From: Granulicella sibirica
GTDB taxonomy: Bacteria > Acidobacteriota > Terriglobia > Terriglobales > Acidobacteriaceae
Direction of reading: 5' to 3'
Length of the DNA stretch: 64,000 nucleotides
Assembly: GCF_004115155.1 (NCBI RefSeq)
Contig: NZ_RDSM01000001.1
Span: 1,240,001 to 1,304,000, forward strand
Part shown: positions 7,632-16,801 of the stretch, in pieces
Numbering within the stretch: position 1 is the first letter of the stretch
Layout of the letters: each line of letters starts with the position of its first letter
Made by a program: the position numbers and the translations under genes
The notes under the pieces: model-generated
Database searches by the model: none
The model's input: only the letters and a program-made list of their open reading frames with translations
What the model was told of the DNA's origin: nothing

Positions 7632-8593
7632 CGTGACTCCTGCTCTTCCTGAACACCCAAAATGCGCTCCGCCCCGTGATAGACGTTCAGATGATGCCCA
7701 CGTAGAAATCCCACAAGCGTAATGTCGAACTGCCGCGCCACCTGCACCGCGAGGCTCGACGGAGCGCCGACCGCCGCAACCGCCGGTATACCGGCCATCA
7801 ATGCCTTCTGCATCAGCTCAAAGCTAGCCCGTCCCGACAGCAGCAGAAGCCTGTCCCGCAGCGGCGTCCGGTCTGCCAGGAACTCGAAGCCAAGCAGCTT
7901 ATCCACTGCATTGTGCCGCCCGACGTCCTCACGCACGAGGTGTAGTTCACCCGCCGCATCGAACAGCCCGGCACCATGAATACCGCCCGTCTTATCGAAG
8001 ACGCTCTGCGCCTCACGCAGTTTGTCCGGCAGTCCATAGAGAACACTGGCGGCGATGCGGAACCGATTCCCGACGCGTGGAGGACAGACCGTCTGCAGCG
8101 CAAGCAGCGAAGCCTTCCCGCACACTCCGCAGCTTGACGTCGTATAGAAGTTCCTCTGCAGATTCGCCAGGCTCACCTCAACGCCGGCAGCCAACTCCAC
8201 ACGGACGATGTTGTTCAGTGGCTGATAGGCCAGCGCCGAATCCTGTCGCGCTTCGCTGACTGAGTCGGCATACGGAGTCGCATACCAGACCCGGTCGATA
8301 TCATCGGCGTCCCGCACCACCCCTTCCGTCATCAGGAAGCCCGCCGCCAATTCGAAGTCATAGCCAGGCGTTCGCATCGTTACCGAGATCGACTTGACCT
8401 GCCGGGCGTCGGCTGGCCCATAGGCAAGCTGAATTTCCAGCGGCTCCTCCGCCGCCAGCAGATCACGCACGTCATGCCCGCTGCTGCCCACAAGCTGCGT
8501 GATCGTCGTCTCCACCAGCGAGCGCGTCCCGGACACCCTTCCAACCGGCTCTTCTCCAACAATCGTGCTATTAGCAAGGCTACTCATACGCAT
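7628..8593 (-). CDS. fdhD: Formate dehydrogenase accessory sulfurtransferase FdhD
   Basis: A 321-residue FdhD. The conserved TSSCGVCGKAS motif carries the two cysteines (155 and 158), one of which passes sulfur from IscS to the bis-MGD molybdenum cofactor of formate dehydrogenase and related enzymes. EAxxxxDKTGGIHGAG and REDVGRHNAVDKLLG near residues 204-242 are also family signatures. The start is ATG 8593; a second ATG two codons in is equally possible. No molybdenum enzyme of the formate dehydrogenase type lies in the window, so its client is elsewhere. First gene of a three-gene coupled operon. Confidence 0.95.
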   Translation of the reverse strand: MRMSSLANSTIVGEEPVGRVSGTRSLVETTITQLVGSSGHDVRDLLAAEEPLEIQLAYGPADARQVKSISVTMRTPGYDFELAAGFLMTEGVVRDADDIDRVWYATPYADSVSEARQDSALAYQPLNNIVRVELAAGVEVSLANLQRNFYTTSSCGVCGKASLLALQTVCPPRVGNRFRIAASVLYGLPDKLREAQSVFDKTGGIHGAGLFDAAGELHLVREDVGRHNAVDKLLGFEFLADRTPLRDRLLLLSGRASFELMQKALMAGIPAVAAVGAPSSLAVQVARQFDITLVGFLRGHHLNVYHGAERILGVQEEQESR

Positions 8594-8664
8594 TCTGATT
8601 CCGCCTCTACAGAATACGATGCGCCGGCAGGTTACTCTCGGGCGGTTTGCGGCCCTCGCCGCGC

Positions 8665-9219
8665 ATGGTAGATTTCCTCATGGAATCAAGGGAGTCAGGT
8701 GGTTTGCAGCGAAAGGTGGACGAGCACCACATGGCCGCGCTCATCCGCTTCACCGCACGCACCCTCGACACTCCATCTCCCGTACCCTTCGGCGCCCTGA
8801 TCGTCGACACCGCCACAGGCAAGCCGCTCATTCGTGCCGTCAACGCCGTCCGCGCCGAAAATGACCCAAGCAGCCACGCCGAGGTTCGCACCGTCCGCAA
8901 GGCCTGCCGCAAGATCAAGTCGCCCTCGCTCAAGGGCTACACCATGTACACCACGTGCGAGCCCTGCCCCATGTGCATGGCGAACGCCCTCTGGGCCGGA
9001 CTCGACCGCGTCGTCTACGCCGCCACCATCGAAGACGCGAGCCAACACTGCCGCCAGATTTACATCCCATCGCGCGAAGTCGTCCGCCGCAGCGACATGT
9101 CCTGCGAGATAGACGGCCCCATTCTCCGCGACGAGGCCTACGCGCTCTTCACCCACCCCAACATGCTCGCAGCCTTCGCCACTTGGAACCCAAAAGACGG
9201 GAACTCAAAGTCCGCATGA
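8665..9219 (+). CDS. Nucleoside/guanine-type deaminase (CDA fold)
   Basis: A 184-residue zinc deaminase of the cytidine/guanine/tRNA-adenosine deaminase group. Zinc ligands and proton shuttle are intact: HAE at residues 71-73 and PCPMC at 100-104. The length and the FGALIVD strand fit guanine deaminase or cytosine deaminase-like members better than tRNA-specific TadA, and the catabolic neighbours agree. The start is uncertain: ATG 8665 or 8680 are possible, and TTG 8647 has a TACTCT box 8 bases upstream. Its stop overlaps the start of the FAD oxidase (ATGA, 9216-9219), so the two are translationally coupled. Confidence 0.85.
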   Translation: MVDFLMESRESGGLQRKVDEHHMAALIRFTARTLDTPSPVPFGALIVDTATGKPLIRAVNAVRAENDPSSHAEVRTVRKACRKIKSPSLKGYTMYTTCEPCPMCMANALWAGLDRVVYAATIEDASQHCRQIYIPSREVVRRSDMSCEIDGPILRDEAYALFTHPNMLAAFATWNPKDGNSKSA

Positions 9220-10595
9220 CCGAAGCCGATCACGCCGCTGTAGCCGCCGCTCTTGCTGGAACAGACGCGCCCGACCGCGTCATCACCAATCCCCAGACCG
9301 TCCAGCGCCTCTCGCGGGATTTCTACTGGTATTCTCCCATCCTCAAGGCCCTGCTCGATGACAAGGTGGCCGAGGTCGTCGTCCAGCCCATCTCAACCGA
9401 CGAGATCCTCCGCGTCCTCGCCACCTGCTACGGGCGCCGCATCCCCGTCACTCCGCGCGGAGCCGGCACCGGCAACTACGGCCAGGCCATCCCCCTCAAG
9501 GGCGGAGTCGTCCTCGACCTCTCCCGCATGGATACCATCGAATCCATCACCTCCGAGGGTGTAGCCATCGTGGGCCCCGGAGTCCGCCTAGGCGTCCTCG
9601 AAACCACCGCCCGCGTCCAGGGCTGGGAGTTGCGCTGCTACCCAAGCACGGTCGCCAAAGCAAGCGTAGGCGGCTTCCTCGGCGGAGGCTCCGGAGGAAT
9701 CGGCTCCATCAGCCACGGCGGCTTGCGCGACTTCGGCACCGTCCGCGCCCTCGAAGTCATCACCATGGAGCCTCAACCCCGCATCCTCTTCCTCGAAGGC
9801 GAAGCGGTCCACGAGGTCCTCCACGCCTGGGGCACGAACGGCGTCATCACAAAGATTTGGCTCGCCCTCACCCCAGCTGTCGAATGGGCCCAGTGCGCCA
9901 TCGCATTCCCCACCTTCGAAGCAGCCTTCACCTTCAGCGAGCAAATCGCCGCTGATGACAGATGGACTAAGCGCCTCGTCACCACATTCGAGTGGCCCAT
10001 CCCTTCCACCTTCGCCCCTATCAAGAGCGTCACCCGCGAAGGCAAAGCCCTTATTTTCATAATGATCGCCGCCAGCGAGCTAGCCGACCTCGAAGCCACG
10101 GCAACGGCAGCCGGAGGCGAGATCACCCATGCCGCCCCCTACACTGGCCTCCGCACCATTCCACTCCTCTCCGACTACACCTGGAACCACACAACCCTCT
10201 GGGCCATGAAGCATGATCCAGCATTCACCTACCTGCAATGCGGCTTCAGCCCAACCGAAGCCCGCTCCCAGTTCGCCCAGCTCAAAGCCAAGTTCGGCGT
10301 CGAGATCCTCTTCCACATCGAATGGATGAAAATCGGCACCGGCGCCGTCATCCCCGGATCCATCCCCCTCGTCCGCTACACCACCGAAGCCCGCCTCAAC
10401 GAGATGATCGACTTCTGCCGCTCGATCGGCGTCAGCGTAGCCAACCCTCATAGCAATAACGTCGAGGGCGGAGGCCGATACCGTCCCGACAACATTCAGC
10501 TCCTCACCAAGTACCGCTACGACCCCCGCGGCCTCATGAACCCCGGTAAGATGGTCACCTTCCAGCCAGCCCCGGAAATGAGCCCCAAGGAGTAA
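9216..10595 (+). CDS. FAD-linked oxidase (PCMH-type FAD-binding domain)
   Basis: A 459-residue flavoprotein of the GlcD / vanillyl-alcohol oxidase superfamily. The PCMH FAD-binding signature is clear at about residues 75-100 (PVTPRGAGTGNYGQ, then GGVVLDLSRM), followed by GGFLGGGSGGIGSISHG. A C-terminal substrate domain ends with YDPRGLMNPGKM, the usual end of FAD-linked oxidase C-terminal domains. It oxidises a hydroxy acid or related compound; the substrate is unknown. No signal peptide is visible. It is coupled to the deaminase upstream and is seven bases from the creatininase gene. Confidence 0.85.
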   Translation: MTEADHAAVAAALAGTDAPDRVITNPQTVQRLSRDFYWYSPILKALLDDKVAEVVVQPISTDEILRVLATCYGRRIPVTPRGAGTGNYGQAIPLKGGVVLDLSRMDTIESITSEGVAIVGPGVRLGVLETTARVQGWELRCYPSTVAKASVGGFLGGGSGGIGSISHGGLRDFGTVRALEVITMEPQPRILFLEGEAVHEVLHAWGTNGVITKIWLALTPAVEWAQCAIAFPTFEAAFTFSEQIAADDRWTKRLVTTFEWPIPSTFAPIKSVTREGKALIFIMIAASELADLEATATAAGGEITHAAPYTGLRTIPLLSDYTWNHTTLWAMKHDPAFTYLQCGFSPTEARSQFAQLKAKFGVEILFHIEWMKIGTGAVIPGSIPLVRYTTEARLNEMIDFCRSIGVSVANPHSNNVEGGGRYRPDNIQLLTKYRYDPRGLMNPGKMVTFQPAPEMSPKE

Positions 10596-10601
10596 GCACC
10601 C

Positions 10602-11396
10602 ATGCAGACCTGGATCCCTCCCGCCCGCCAATTCGCCTACCTGACCTGGAAGCAGGTCGAGGCAATCCCCAGGGACGAAGCCCTCCTCATTCTCCCCACC
10701 GCCGCCATCGAACAGCACGGGCACCACCTGCCGCTCGCCACCGACACCCTCATCAATAATCTCCTCCTCGGCAAAGCTCTCGCCAAGCTCCCCGCCGAAG
10801 CCCACGTCTACGCTCTCCCGCCCGTCTGCTACGGCAAGAGCAACGAGCACCTCGGCTTCCCCGGAACCCTCTCCGTCTCCGCCGCCACCTTCATGGCCGT
10901 GCTCCGCGACCTCGGCGCCAGCGTCGCCGCCTCCGGCTTCCGCCGCCTCTGCCTCTACAACACCCACGGCGGCAACTCCTCCCTCGTCGACGTCATGGCC
11001 CGCGACCTCCGCGCCGAGTTCAACCTCCGCACCTTCTGCCTCTTCGGATCCGCCGGAGCCCTCTTCACCGGCATCGCCCCCCAGGAAAAGGCATACGGGT
11101 TCCACGCCGGCGAGATTGAAACAGCGTTCCTCCTCGCCGCCACCCCAGACCTCGTCCACCCCGACAAATACACGTCCAACTACATCGCGGACCTCGCGGA
11201 CCCCGACCTTCTGCTTCCCGAAAACGCTTCCGCCACCTTCTCCTGGCTTACCCGCGACATTGCCCCCAGCGGCGTCATGGGAGACCCCCGCCCCGCCACC
11301 GCCGAAAACGGCGAAAAGTGGATCGAAGAAGCCGCGACGAAAATCGCCGCAGCCCTCCAGGCCATGCTCGCATTCAAGGAGTTAGTCCCCGCATGA
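10602..11396 (+). CDS. Creatininase-family amidohydrolase
   Basis: A 264-residue member of the creatinine amidohydrolase family. Metal ligands are visible: E37 and H39 in AAIEQHGHHLPL, D48 in LATDT, and a downstream NTHGGNSSLVD. The family opens cyclic amides (creatinine) or the formamide of FAPy in flavin and deazaflavin pathways. The metal site is intact but the substrate is open. The ATG follows AAGGAG by 9 bases. Its stop overlaps the CocE start (ATGA). Together with deaminase, acetamidase and RidA neighbours it supports breakdown of a nitrogenous ring or amide. Confidence 0.87.
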   Translation: MQTWIPPARQFAYLTWKQVEAIPRDEALLILPTAAIEQHGHHLPLATDTLINNLLLGKALAKLPAEAHVYALPPVCYGKSNEHLGFPGTLSVSAATFMAVLRDLGASVAASGFRRLCLYNTHGGNSSLVDVMARDLRAEFNLRTFCLFGSAGALFTGIAPQEKAYGFHAGEIETAFLLAATPDLVHPDKYTSNYIADLADPDLLLPENASATFSWLTRDIAPSGVMGDPRPATAENGEKWIEEAATKIAAALQAMLAFKELVPA

Positions 11397-13063
11397 GCAC
11401 GCCCAAACTCATCGACTGCGGAGCCGGCGTCACCCTCGAACGCGGCGTCCCCATCCGCATGTCCGACGGCATCACCCTCATTGCGGACCACTACTACCCA
11501 CCCACCCCCGGCCCGAACCCGACGCTCCTCATGCGCCAGCCCTACGGACGCGACATCGCCTCGACGGTCGTCTACGCCCACCCCGTCTGGTTCGCCCGTC
11601 ACGGCTACAACGTGGTCATCCAGGACGTCCGCGGACGCGGCGACTCCGAAGGCCACTTCTACCCCTTCCGCCACGAGCGCAAGGACGGCGCCGAAACCAT
11701 CGCCGCCTTGCGCGACCGCACCGAATCGAACGGCAAGTTCGGCATGTACGGCTTCTCTTACCAGGGCATGACCCAGCTCCTTGCTGCCGCCGAAGCCCCC
11801 GAAGGCCTACTCTGCATCGCCCCCGCCCAGACCGCCCACGACCTCTACCACGGCTGGTTCTACAGTGGCGGTGCCCTCCGGCTCGCCTCGTCCTTAGGCT
11901 GGGGCCTCCAGATGCTCAAGGCCGACGCCCGCCGACGCAACCATCGCGAAGACAGCGACCGCCTCGAACAAGCCTGGGCCAACCTCCCCGCCCAGTACCT
12001 CGCCACCCCCTACGCCGCCCACCCTGCAATTCAGGACGAAGACCTCCCCACCTACGTTCGCGACTGGTTCAAACACGACACCCCCGGCGAGTACTGGTCC
12101 GCCATGGACGTCAGCCGCTCCATCGACATCGTCAACCTGAACATCCCCGCCCTCCATCTCTCCGGCTGGTACGACACCTACCTCAAGGGCAGTATCGACG
12201 GCTTCCGCGCCATGCACCACCACGCCAACCAGTACCTCGTAGCCGGCCCCTGGGTCCACATCCCATGGGGCAACCGCATCGGCCCCGCCGACCTGGGCCC
12301 CGAAGCCAACCTCGACACCGATGCCCTCCTCCTCCTCTGGTTCAATCACTGGCTCAAAGACACGAACGAATTCGCCCACGAACCCCGCGTCCGCCACTTC
12401 GCCCTCAACGAAAACCGCTGGCACGCCGCCGAATCCTGGCCCACCCCCACTCAAACCCTCTACCTCCACAGCGAAGGCCGCGCCAACTCCAGCAAAGGCG
12501 ACGGCACCCTAACCTCCATCGCCCCGTCCATCCCCGAAGCCCCGGACCTCTTCAACTACGACCCCGAAGTCCCCGTTATGGCCCCCGGCGGCCCAACAAA
12601 CACCTCCGGCCCCACCAACCAGGCCGCCGCGGAACTAGGCAATAACCTCCTCACCTACACGACACATCCCCTCGAATATGCCGTCCGCATCTTCGGCACC
12701 CCCCAGGTCACCCTCCACGCATCCACCTCCGCCCCCACCTCCGACCTCGTAGCCAAACTCATCTGCGTAAAACCAAACGGCGACGCCACCTTCCTCTGCA
12801 TAGGCATCCTACGCAGCCGCCACACCCCCGACATCCCTCACCTCTGGGCCTTCGACCTCGACCCCACCTCCTGCCTCTTCGCCACCGGCGACCGCATCCG
12901 CCTCGAAATCGCCAGCTCTGCCTACCCCCTCTTCGACCGCAATCCCAACAACCACACCCCACCCCGCCTCGCCGACTCATGGAACTGGCAGCGCTCCACC
13001 CAGACCCTCTTCCACGATCCCGCCCGCCCCTCCGCCCTCCACCTCCCAGTGATCCCCGCATGA
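11393..13063 (+). CDS. CocE/NonD-type alpha/beta hydrolase (X-Pro dipeptidyl-peptidase fold)
   Basis: A 556-residue hydrolase. The N-terminal alpha/beta domain has the RMSDGITLIADHYYP opening, VVIQDVRGRGDSEG and the nucleophile elbow GFSYQG with Ser122. After a helical cap, the C-terminal part (about residue 370 on) is a jelly-roll beta domain (YAVRIFGTPQVTLHAS, DRIRLEIASSAYPLFDRN), as in cocaine esterase and glutaryl acylases. It hydrolyses an ester or amide. There is no signal peptide, so it is cytosolic. Coupled by ATGA overlaps to both neighbours. Confidence 0.87.
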   Translation: MSTPKLIDCGAGVTLERGVPIRMSDGITLIADHYYPPTPGPNPTLLMRQPYGRDIASTVVYAHPVWFARHGYNVVIQDVRGRGDSEGHFYPFRHERKDGAETIAALRDRTESNGKFGMYGFSYQGMTQLLAAAEAPEGLLCIAPAQTAHDLYHGWFYSGGALRLASSLGWGLQMLKADARRRNHREDSDRLEQAWANLPAQYLATPYAAHPAIQDEDLPTYVRDWFKHDTPGEYWSAMDVSRSIDIVNLNIPALHLSGWYDTYLKGSIDGFRAMHHHANQYLVAGPWVHIPWGNRIGPADLGPEANLDTDALLLLWFNHWLKDTNEFAHEPRVRHFALNENRWHAAESWPTPTQTLYLHSEGRANSSKGDGTLTSIAPSIPEAPDLFNYDPEVPVMAPGGPTNTSGPTNQAAAELGNNLLTYTTHPLEYAVRIFGTPQVTLHASTSAPTSDLVAKLICVKPNGDATFLCIGILRSRHTPDIPHLWAFDLDPTSCLFATGDRIRLEIASSAYPLFDRNPNNHTPPRLADSWNWQRSTQTLFHDPARPSALHLPVIPA

Positions 13064-13833
13064 CCAAACCCGACCGCATCCCAGCCATCCTCCTCGACAG
13101 AGTCACCAAGCGTTACGCCGAAGCCCCACCCGTCCTCGAAAACCTCTCCACGACGATCAAGCCCGGCGAGTTCGTCAGCATCATCGGCCCCTCCGGCTGC
13201 GGCAAATCCACCCTCCTCAAGCTCGTCTCCGGCCTCAGCCCCACTACCTCCGGCTCCATCGCCGTCGACGGCATGACCCCCGCCAAGGCCCGCGAGATCG
13301 TCTCCTTCATCTTCCAGGACCCCACCCTCCTCCCCTGGCGCACAGTCACCCGCAACATCGAACTCGGCCTCGAACTCGAAGGCGTCGCCCGCGAACGCCG
13401 CCAGGCCACCGTCGCCGGTCTCCTCACCCTCGTCGGCCTCGAGCACGTCGCGAAATCCTATCCCCGCCAGCTCTCAGGCGGCATGAAGATGCGCGTCTCC
13501 ATCGCCCGCGCCCTCGCCAGCAACCCCAAGGTCCTGCTCCTCGACGAGCCCTTCGCCGCCCTCGACGAGATGACCCGCGACCGCATGAACGAGGAGCTCA
13601 TCCGCCTGTACCTTGAGCGCGCGTGGACCGTTTTGTTTGTCACCCACTCGGTCGCCGAAGCCGTCTTTCTCTCCAGCCGTATCCTTGTCCTCGCCCCGCA
13701 CCCAGGACGCCTCGCCCACGACATCCCGATCGACTTGCCCTTCCCCCGTACTCCCGAACTCCGCCGCTCCGAGCTCTTCGACCGCGTCGTAGCCCAGGTT
13801 TCTCGAACGCTCCGGGAGGTTGAGGCGTCATGA
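13060..13833 (+). CDS. ABC transporter ATP-binding protein (SsuB/TauB type)
   Basis: A 257-residue ATPase: Walker A GPSGCGKST at 43-51, Q-loop FIFQDPTLLPW, signature LSGGMKMRVSIARA, Walker B VLLLDEPF and the switch His in VTHSVAEA. The sequence is of the nitrate/sulfonate/taurine/pyrimidine-precursor class. It energises uptake through the permease encoded next, and the lipoprotein at 18840 is the probable receptor. ATGA overlaps on both sides place it in the catabolic operon, so the imported compound is probably what those enzymes degrade. Confidence 0.92.
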   Translation: MTKPDRIPAILLDRVTKRYAEAPPVLENLSTTIKPGEFVSIIGPSGCGKSTLLKLVSGLSPTTSGSIAVDGMTPAKAREIVSFIFQDPTLLPWRTVTRNIELGLELEGVARERRQATVAGLLTLVGLEHVAKSYPRQLSGGMKMRVSIARALASNPKVLLLDEPFAALDEMTRDRMNEELIRLYLERAWTVLFVTHSVAEAVFLSSRILVLAPHPGRLAHDIPIDLPFPRTPELRRSELFDRVVAQVSRTLREVEAS

Positions 13834-14621
13834 AACGCACCGGCACTGCCCTCGCTTCCGCCCTTGGCCTCTTCGCCGCACTCCTTCTCCTCTGGCTTGC
13901 CGTCATTCGTATCTTCGCGATCCAGACGTATATCCTGCCCACGCCGCTCCAGGTAGCCAAGGCGGGAGCCGAGCGCTTTCCGTCGCTCCTTACCTCGCTC
14001 AGCATTACCGCCGAAGCTGCCGCCGGAGGCCTGCTCGCCGCCATCCTCGTCGGGGTTCTCGTCTCCCTGCTCTTCGCGCAGTCCCGTTGGGTCCGCCGGA
14101 TGTTCTATCCCTACACGATCCTTCTCCAGACGGTTCCCATCATCGCCATCGCGCCGCTCATCATCATGTGGGTCGGCCACAGCGTCTTCTCCGTCGGCCT
14201 GATCGCCTTCATCATCTGCCTCGCGCCCATTATCGCGAACACCACCCAGGGCCTCATCTCGGTCGATCGCAATATGGTCGACCTATTCCTCATGAGTAAG
14301 GCCTCCCGCGCCCAAATCCTCCTCAAGCTTCGCCTGCCCCACGCCATGCCATCCCTCTTCTCCGGTATCCGCATCTCAAGTGGTATCGCCGTCATCGGGG
14401 CCCTCACCGGAGAACTCTTTGCCGGATCGGCTCGTGTCGGCGTCGGGGGTATCGGATACGCCATCCAATACGCCAGTTCCCAGCTCGAAACGGACTACCT
14501 CTTCGCCCTCGTTGCCGCAGCCACTTTCCTTGGCTTCACCTTTTTCTTCACCGTCATGTTCCTCGAGTGGTATTTCCTGCACCAATGGCACGAGTCCGCA
14601 CGAACTGCCGACGCCGAATAA
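13830..14621 (+). CDS. ABC transporter permease (SsuC/TauC type)
   Basis: A 263-residue inner-membrane protein with about six hydrophobic helices. The EAA-type cytoplasmic loop, which docks the ATPase, is visible around LFLMSKASRAQILLKLRLPHAMPSLFSGIR. The N-terminal helix is at about residues 8-30 and the last at about 228-248. It belongs to the BPD_transp_1 family of nitrate/sulfonate/NMT1-type importers. Its start overlaps the ATPase stop. The binding-protein gene is not adjacent but about 4 kb downstream on the same strand. Confidence 0.92.
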   Translation: MKRTGTALASALGLFAALLLLWLAVIRIFAIQTYILPTPLQVAKAGAERFPSLLTSLSITAEAAAGGLLAAILVGVLVSLLFAQSRWVRRMFYPYTILLQTVPIIAIAPLIIMWVGHSVFSVGLIAFIICLAPIIANTTQGLISVDRNMVDLFLMSKASRAQILLKLRLPHAMPSLFSGIRISSGIAVIGALTGELFAGSARVGVGGIGYAIQYASSQLETDYLFALVAAATFLGFTFFFTVMFLEWYFLHQWHESARTADAE

Positions 14622-14654
14622 CCCAGGCCCCTCAAGAGAAAGAACGACCACGAC

Positions 14655-15476
14655 ATGCTACGACTCGAAACGGAAACCGGTTTCTGGCTGATCACCCACC
14701 CCGACCACGCCCACCTCGCCGCCGCCTTCGCCACGCACTGGGGTAACGACCTCTTCCTCCCCCCGAGTCCCCGCTCCAACGTCCTTCACGGCATTGAGGT
14801 ACACGACGACGGCTGGATTGCCCGCGACGCTCGTCCGCAGGTTACTCGGGCCGGCAAACCATCCGCCTTCTCGAGCGACCTCGTCGGCAAGTACTCGGCC
14901 TTCGAAGAGATCGACCTCGCCGACTACCTCGCCGTTCGTGAATCCGCCGTCCAACAGGTTGAGGCCGTCGATCCGTACGCAGCGCTTCTCGTGTCCATGC
15001 ATACGTACAACCTATTGACTGCGCGCGCCGACCGCTCGACCATCGCACCCGAGCACCTTCCACTTCTAGACGCCTTCCTCGAACGCCAGAAGCAGCGCCA
15101 GCAAGCCCTTCGCAAGGGCATTTGCGCCGATCCGCAGTTCCTACCAGCCGACGTCACCGACGAGGCCTTCCTCAACAACTTCCGCCTGCTCCAGGCCACC
15201 GACAATCTCTCCCTGCTAAGCAGTGTTGACTACTCGCAGCCAGCCACGCTGCTCCACCCGCTTCCGGCAATCGGAGACACCGAGCGCGAGATCAGGGTAA
15301 CCCCGATTGGCCCAAGACAATTCCGGCTCGATCCGTATCCCTTCGATTCCTCAAGCCTCACCTTCCCGTTACCCGCCCGTCACGTATCCGGCCATACCTT
15401 CGCAGGCGCCGATCAACTCACGGCCCTGTATCAGAGCGCTCCGGTCGAGCAACTCGAGGTTGCCGTCACAGCCTGA
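14655..15476 (+). CDS. DUF3891 family protein
   Basis: A 273-residue protein recognisable as DUF3891 from its opening (WLITHPDHAHLAAAFATHWG) and the HDDGWIARD motif at about residue 54. These His/Asp clusters suggest a metal site of HD-domain character, but no activity is established for the family. It is soluble and without signal. It lies 33 bases after the permease gene on the same strand and is the last gene of the operon before a convergent gene. A metal hydrolase acting in the same pathway is a reasonable guess. Confidence 0.8.
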   Translation: MLRLETETGFWLITHPDHAHLAAAFATHWGNDLFLPPSPRSNVLHGIEVHDDGWIARDARPQVTRAGKPSAFSSDLVGKYSAFEEIDLADYLAVRESAVQQVEAVDPYAALLVSMHTYNLLTARADRSTIAPEHLPLLDAFLERQKQRQQALRKGICADPQFLPADVTDEAFLNNFRLLQATDNLSLLSSVDYSQPATLLHPLPAIGDTEREIRVTPIGPRQFRLDPYPFDSSSLTFPLPARHVSGHTFAGADQLTALYQSAPVEQLEVAVTA

Positions 15477-15482
15477 AAGCTC

Positions 15483-15863
15483 TTAGGAAAGCAACGAAAC
15501 GTGCGCCGCGACGATTCTCCAGCCTTCCGGAAGCCGAACCCAGACCTGGCTCTGCCGTCCCCGCACTGTCTTCGCCGGTGTCTCTCGCGAGAACTCCAGC
15601 GTGACGCTTCCGAAGTCTGTGCCAAACGTTACGATGTCCAGCCGGGTCACCGTCCGCGCCAGCCCCGCGGCCGGCCTCGCCTTCCGAAAGGCCTCAATCT
15701 CATCCATTCCGTAGAGATTCTCTCCGGCGCCAAACCGCATCGCGAACTCCGAATCCCAGAACATCCGCGTGAGCGTTGCGACATCGTTCTCCATCAGGGC
15801 CTTTTCATACGCTGGGTATAGCGACGTGAGTTCCGCAAGCATGTCGGGATCGTTGATCGTCAA
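15483..15863 (-). CDS. AtzH/HpxZ-like protein (DUF3225, SnoaL-like fold)
   Basis: A 126-residue NTF2/SnoaL-like protein. The run NDVATLTRMFWDSEFAMRFGAGEN, then LYGMDEIEAFRKARPAAG, and the end WVRLPEGWRIVAAHVSLLS match HpxZ of oxalurate catabolism and AtzH of the triuret/biuret pathway. The start is a TTG at 15863, overlapping the acetamidase stop (TTGA), with GAGGAGG 5 bases upstream. The family's conserved INxPD opening begins right after it, which argues against the long upstream frame. AtzH-type enzymes hydrolyse 1,3-dicarboxyurea, so a urea- or allophanate-type intermediate is plausible here. Confidence 0.83.
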   Translation of the reverse strand: MTINDPDMLAELTSLYPAYEKALMENDVATLTRMFWDSEFAMRFGAGENLYGMDEIEAFRKARPAAGLARTVTRLDIVTFGTDFGSVTLEFSRETPAKTVRGRQSQVWVRLPEGWRIVAAHVSLLS

Positions 15864-16801
15864 AACAACCTCCTCTCCGGCAGAACACTCTTCGCGATCG
15901 CCGCGCTCACCGTCACCATCGGCCGGTTCACGACCTGGCTCAACCTCAGTTTCATCGCGACGCTGCACAGCAGGTAAGCCTGCACCGGCTCGAAGCCCCA
16001 GCGATCGACCAGAAGATCCACCAACCGGCTCGTTGCCGTCTGGGCTGTCGTCAGTGCTTCGATCCCCGACTCGACCACGATCCACTCCGGCCCATCCTCA
16101 CCCCGCCGCGCCGCCGACTCGACCATCGGTCCAGCCAGATGTCTCTGTTTGTGCAGCCCAAGGCGTAGCGTTACGTCCGCCGGGCACTCCATTCCATTGA
16201 TGCAGACCTCTCCATCTCCCTGCGCCGCATGAGCGTCACCGGCTGAAAAGAGCCCACCCTCGACCATCACGGGGAGATACAGCGTGGCGCCGGCGCTCAA
16301 CTCCCGAACATCCATGTTCCCGCCAAACGCCCCCGGAGGCCGTGTCCGGAATGCCCCCATCTCCGCCTGAGCCAGACCCATCACCCCGCAGAACGGCCGC
16401 AGCGGAACGACGGCAGGAGCAAGCGAGGTCGAGACATCCCCATCGAGCTTCCACTCGAAGAAGTACGGCTCGGTGAACCGCCCATCGAGAAACCCAAGTC
16501 CGGCTATCACGCTCGACCACGCCCATCCCTTGTGCGCGACCTCGAGCACATCCACCTGCAGCACATCCCCCGGCTGCGCTCCCTCGATGGCGATCGGCCC
16601 CGTCAGCGCATGAATCTTCATCCGGTCGATCGCCAGAAAGTCGGCCAGCGTGAATCCGGGCCTCACCTGTGCCCCGCTTGAATCCACGCACTCCATGTGG
16701 ACCACATCCCCCGGCGCGATCATAAGCCGGGGAGCGAGGTCCCGGTTCCACACCGAATGCGTCGGCTGAGCCCCGAGGGTGTGTTCTCTGGCCGAGCTCA
16801 A
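15860..16801 (-). CDS. Acetamidase/formamidase family protein
   Basis: A 313-residue FmdA/AmdA-type amidase, recognised by APRLMIAPGDVVHMEC near the N-terminus, GPIAIEGAQPGDVLQVDVL, PPGAFGGNMDVREL and LFSAGDAHAAQGDGEV. The family hydrolyses short amides (formamide, acetamide) to ammonia and acid. Translation most likely begins at a TTG (16801) that overlaps the ridA stop in a TTGA. The nearest alternatives would add an unrelated Arg-rich leader read out of frame through ridA. It overlaps the next gene the same way. Confidence 0.88.
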   Translation of the reverse strand: MSSAREHTLGAQPTHSVWNRDLAPRLMIAPGDVVHMECVDSSGAQVRPGFTLADFLAIDRMKIHALTGPIAIEGAQPGDVLQVDVLEVAHKGWAWSSVIAGLGFLDGRFTEPYFFEWKLDGDVSTSLAPAVVPLRPFCGVMGLAQAEMGAFRTRPPGAFGGNMDVRELSAGATLYLPVMVEGGLFSAGDAHAAQGDGEVCINGMECPADVTLRLGLHKQRHLAGPMVESAARRGEDGPEWIVVESGIEALTTAQTATSRLVDLLVDRWGFEPVQAYLLCSVAMKLRLSQVVNRPMVTVSAAIAKSVLPERRLF

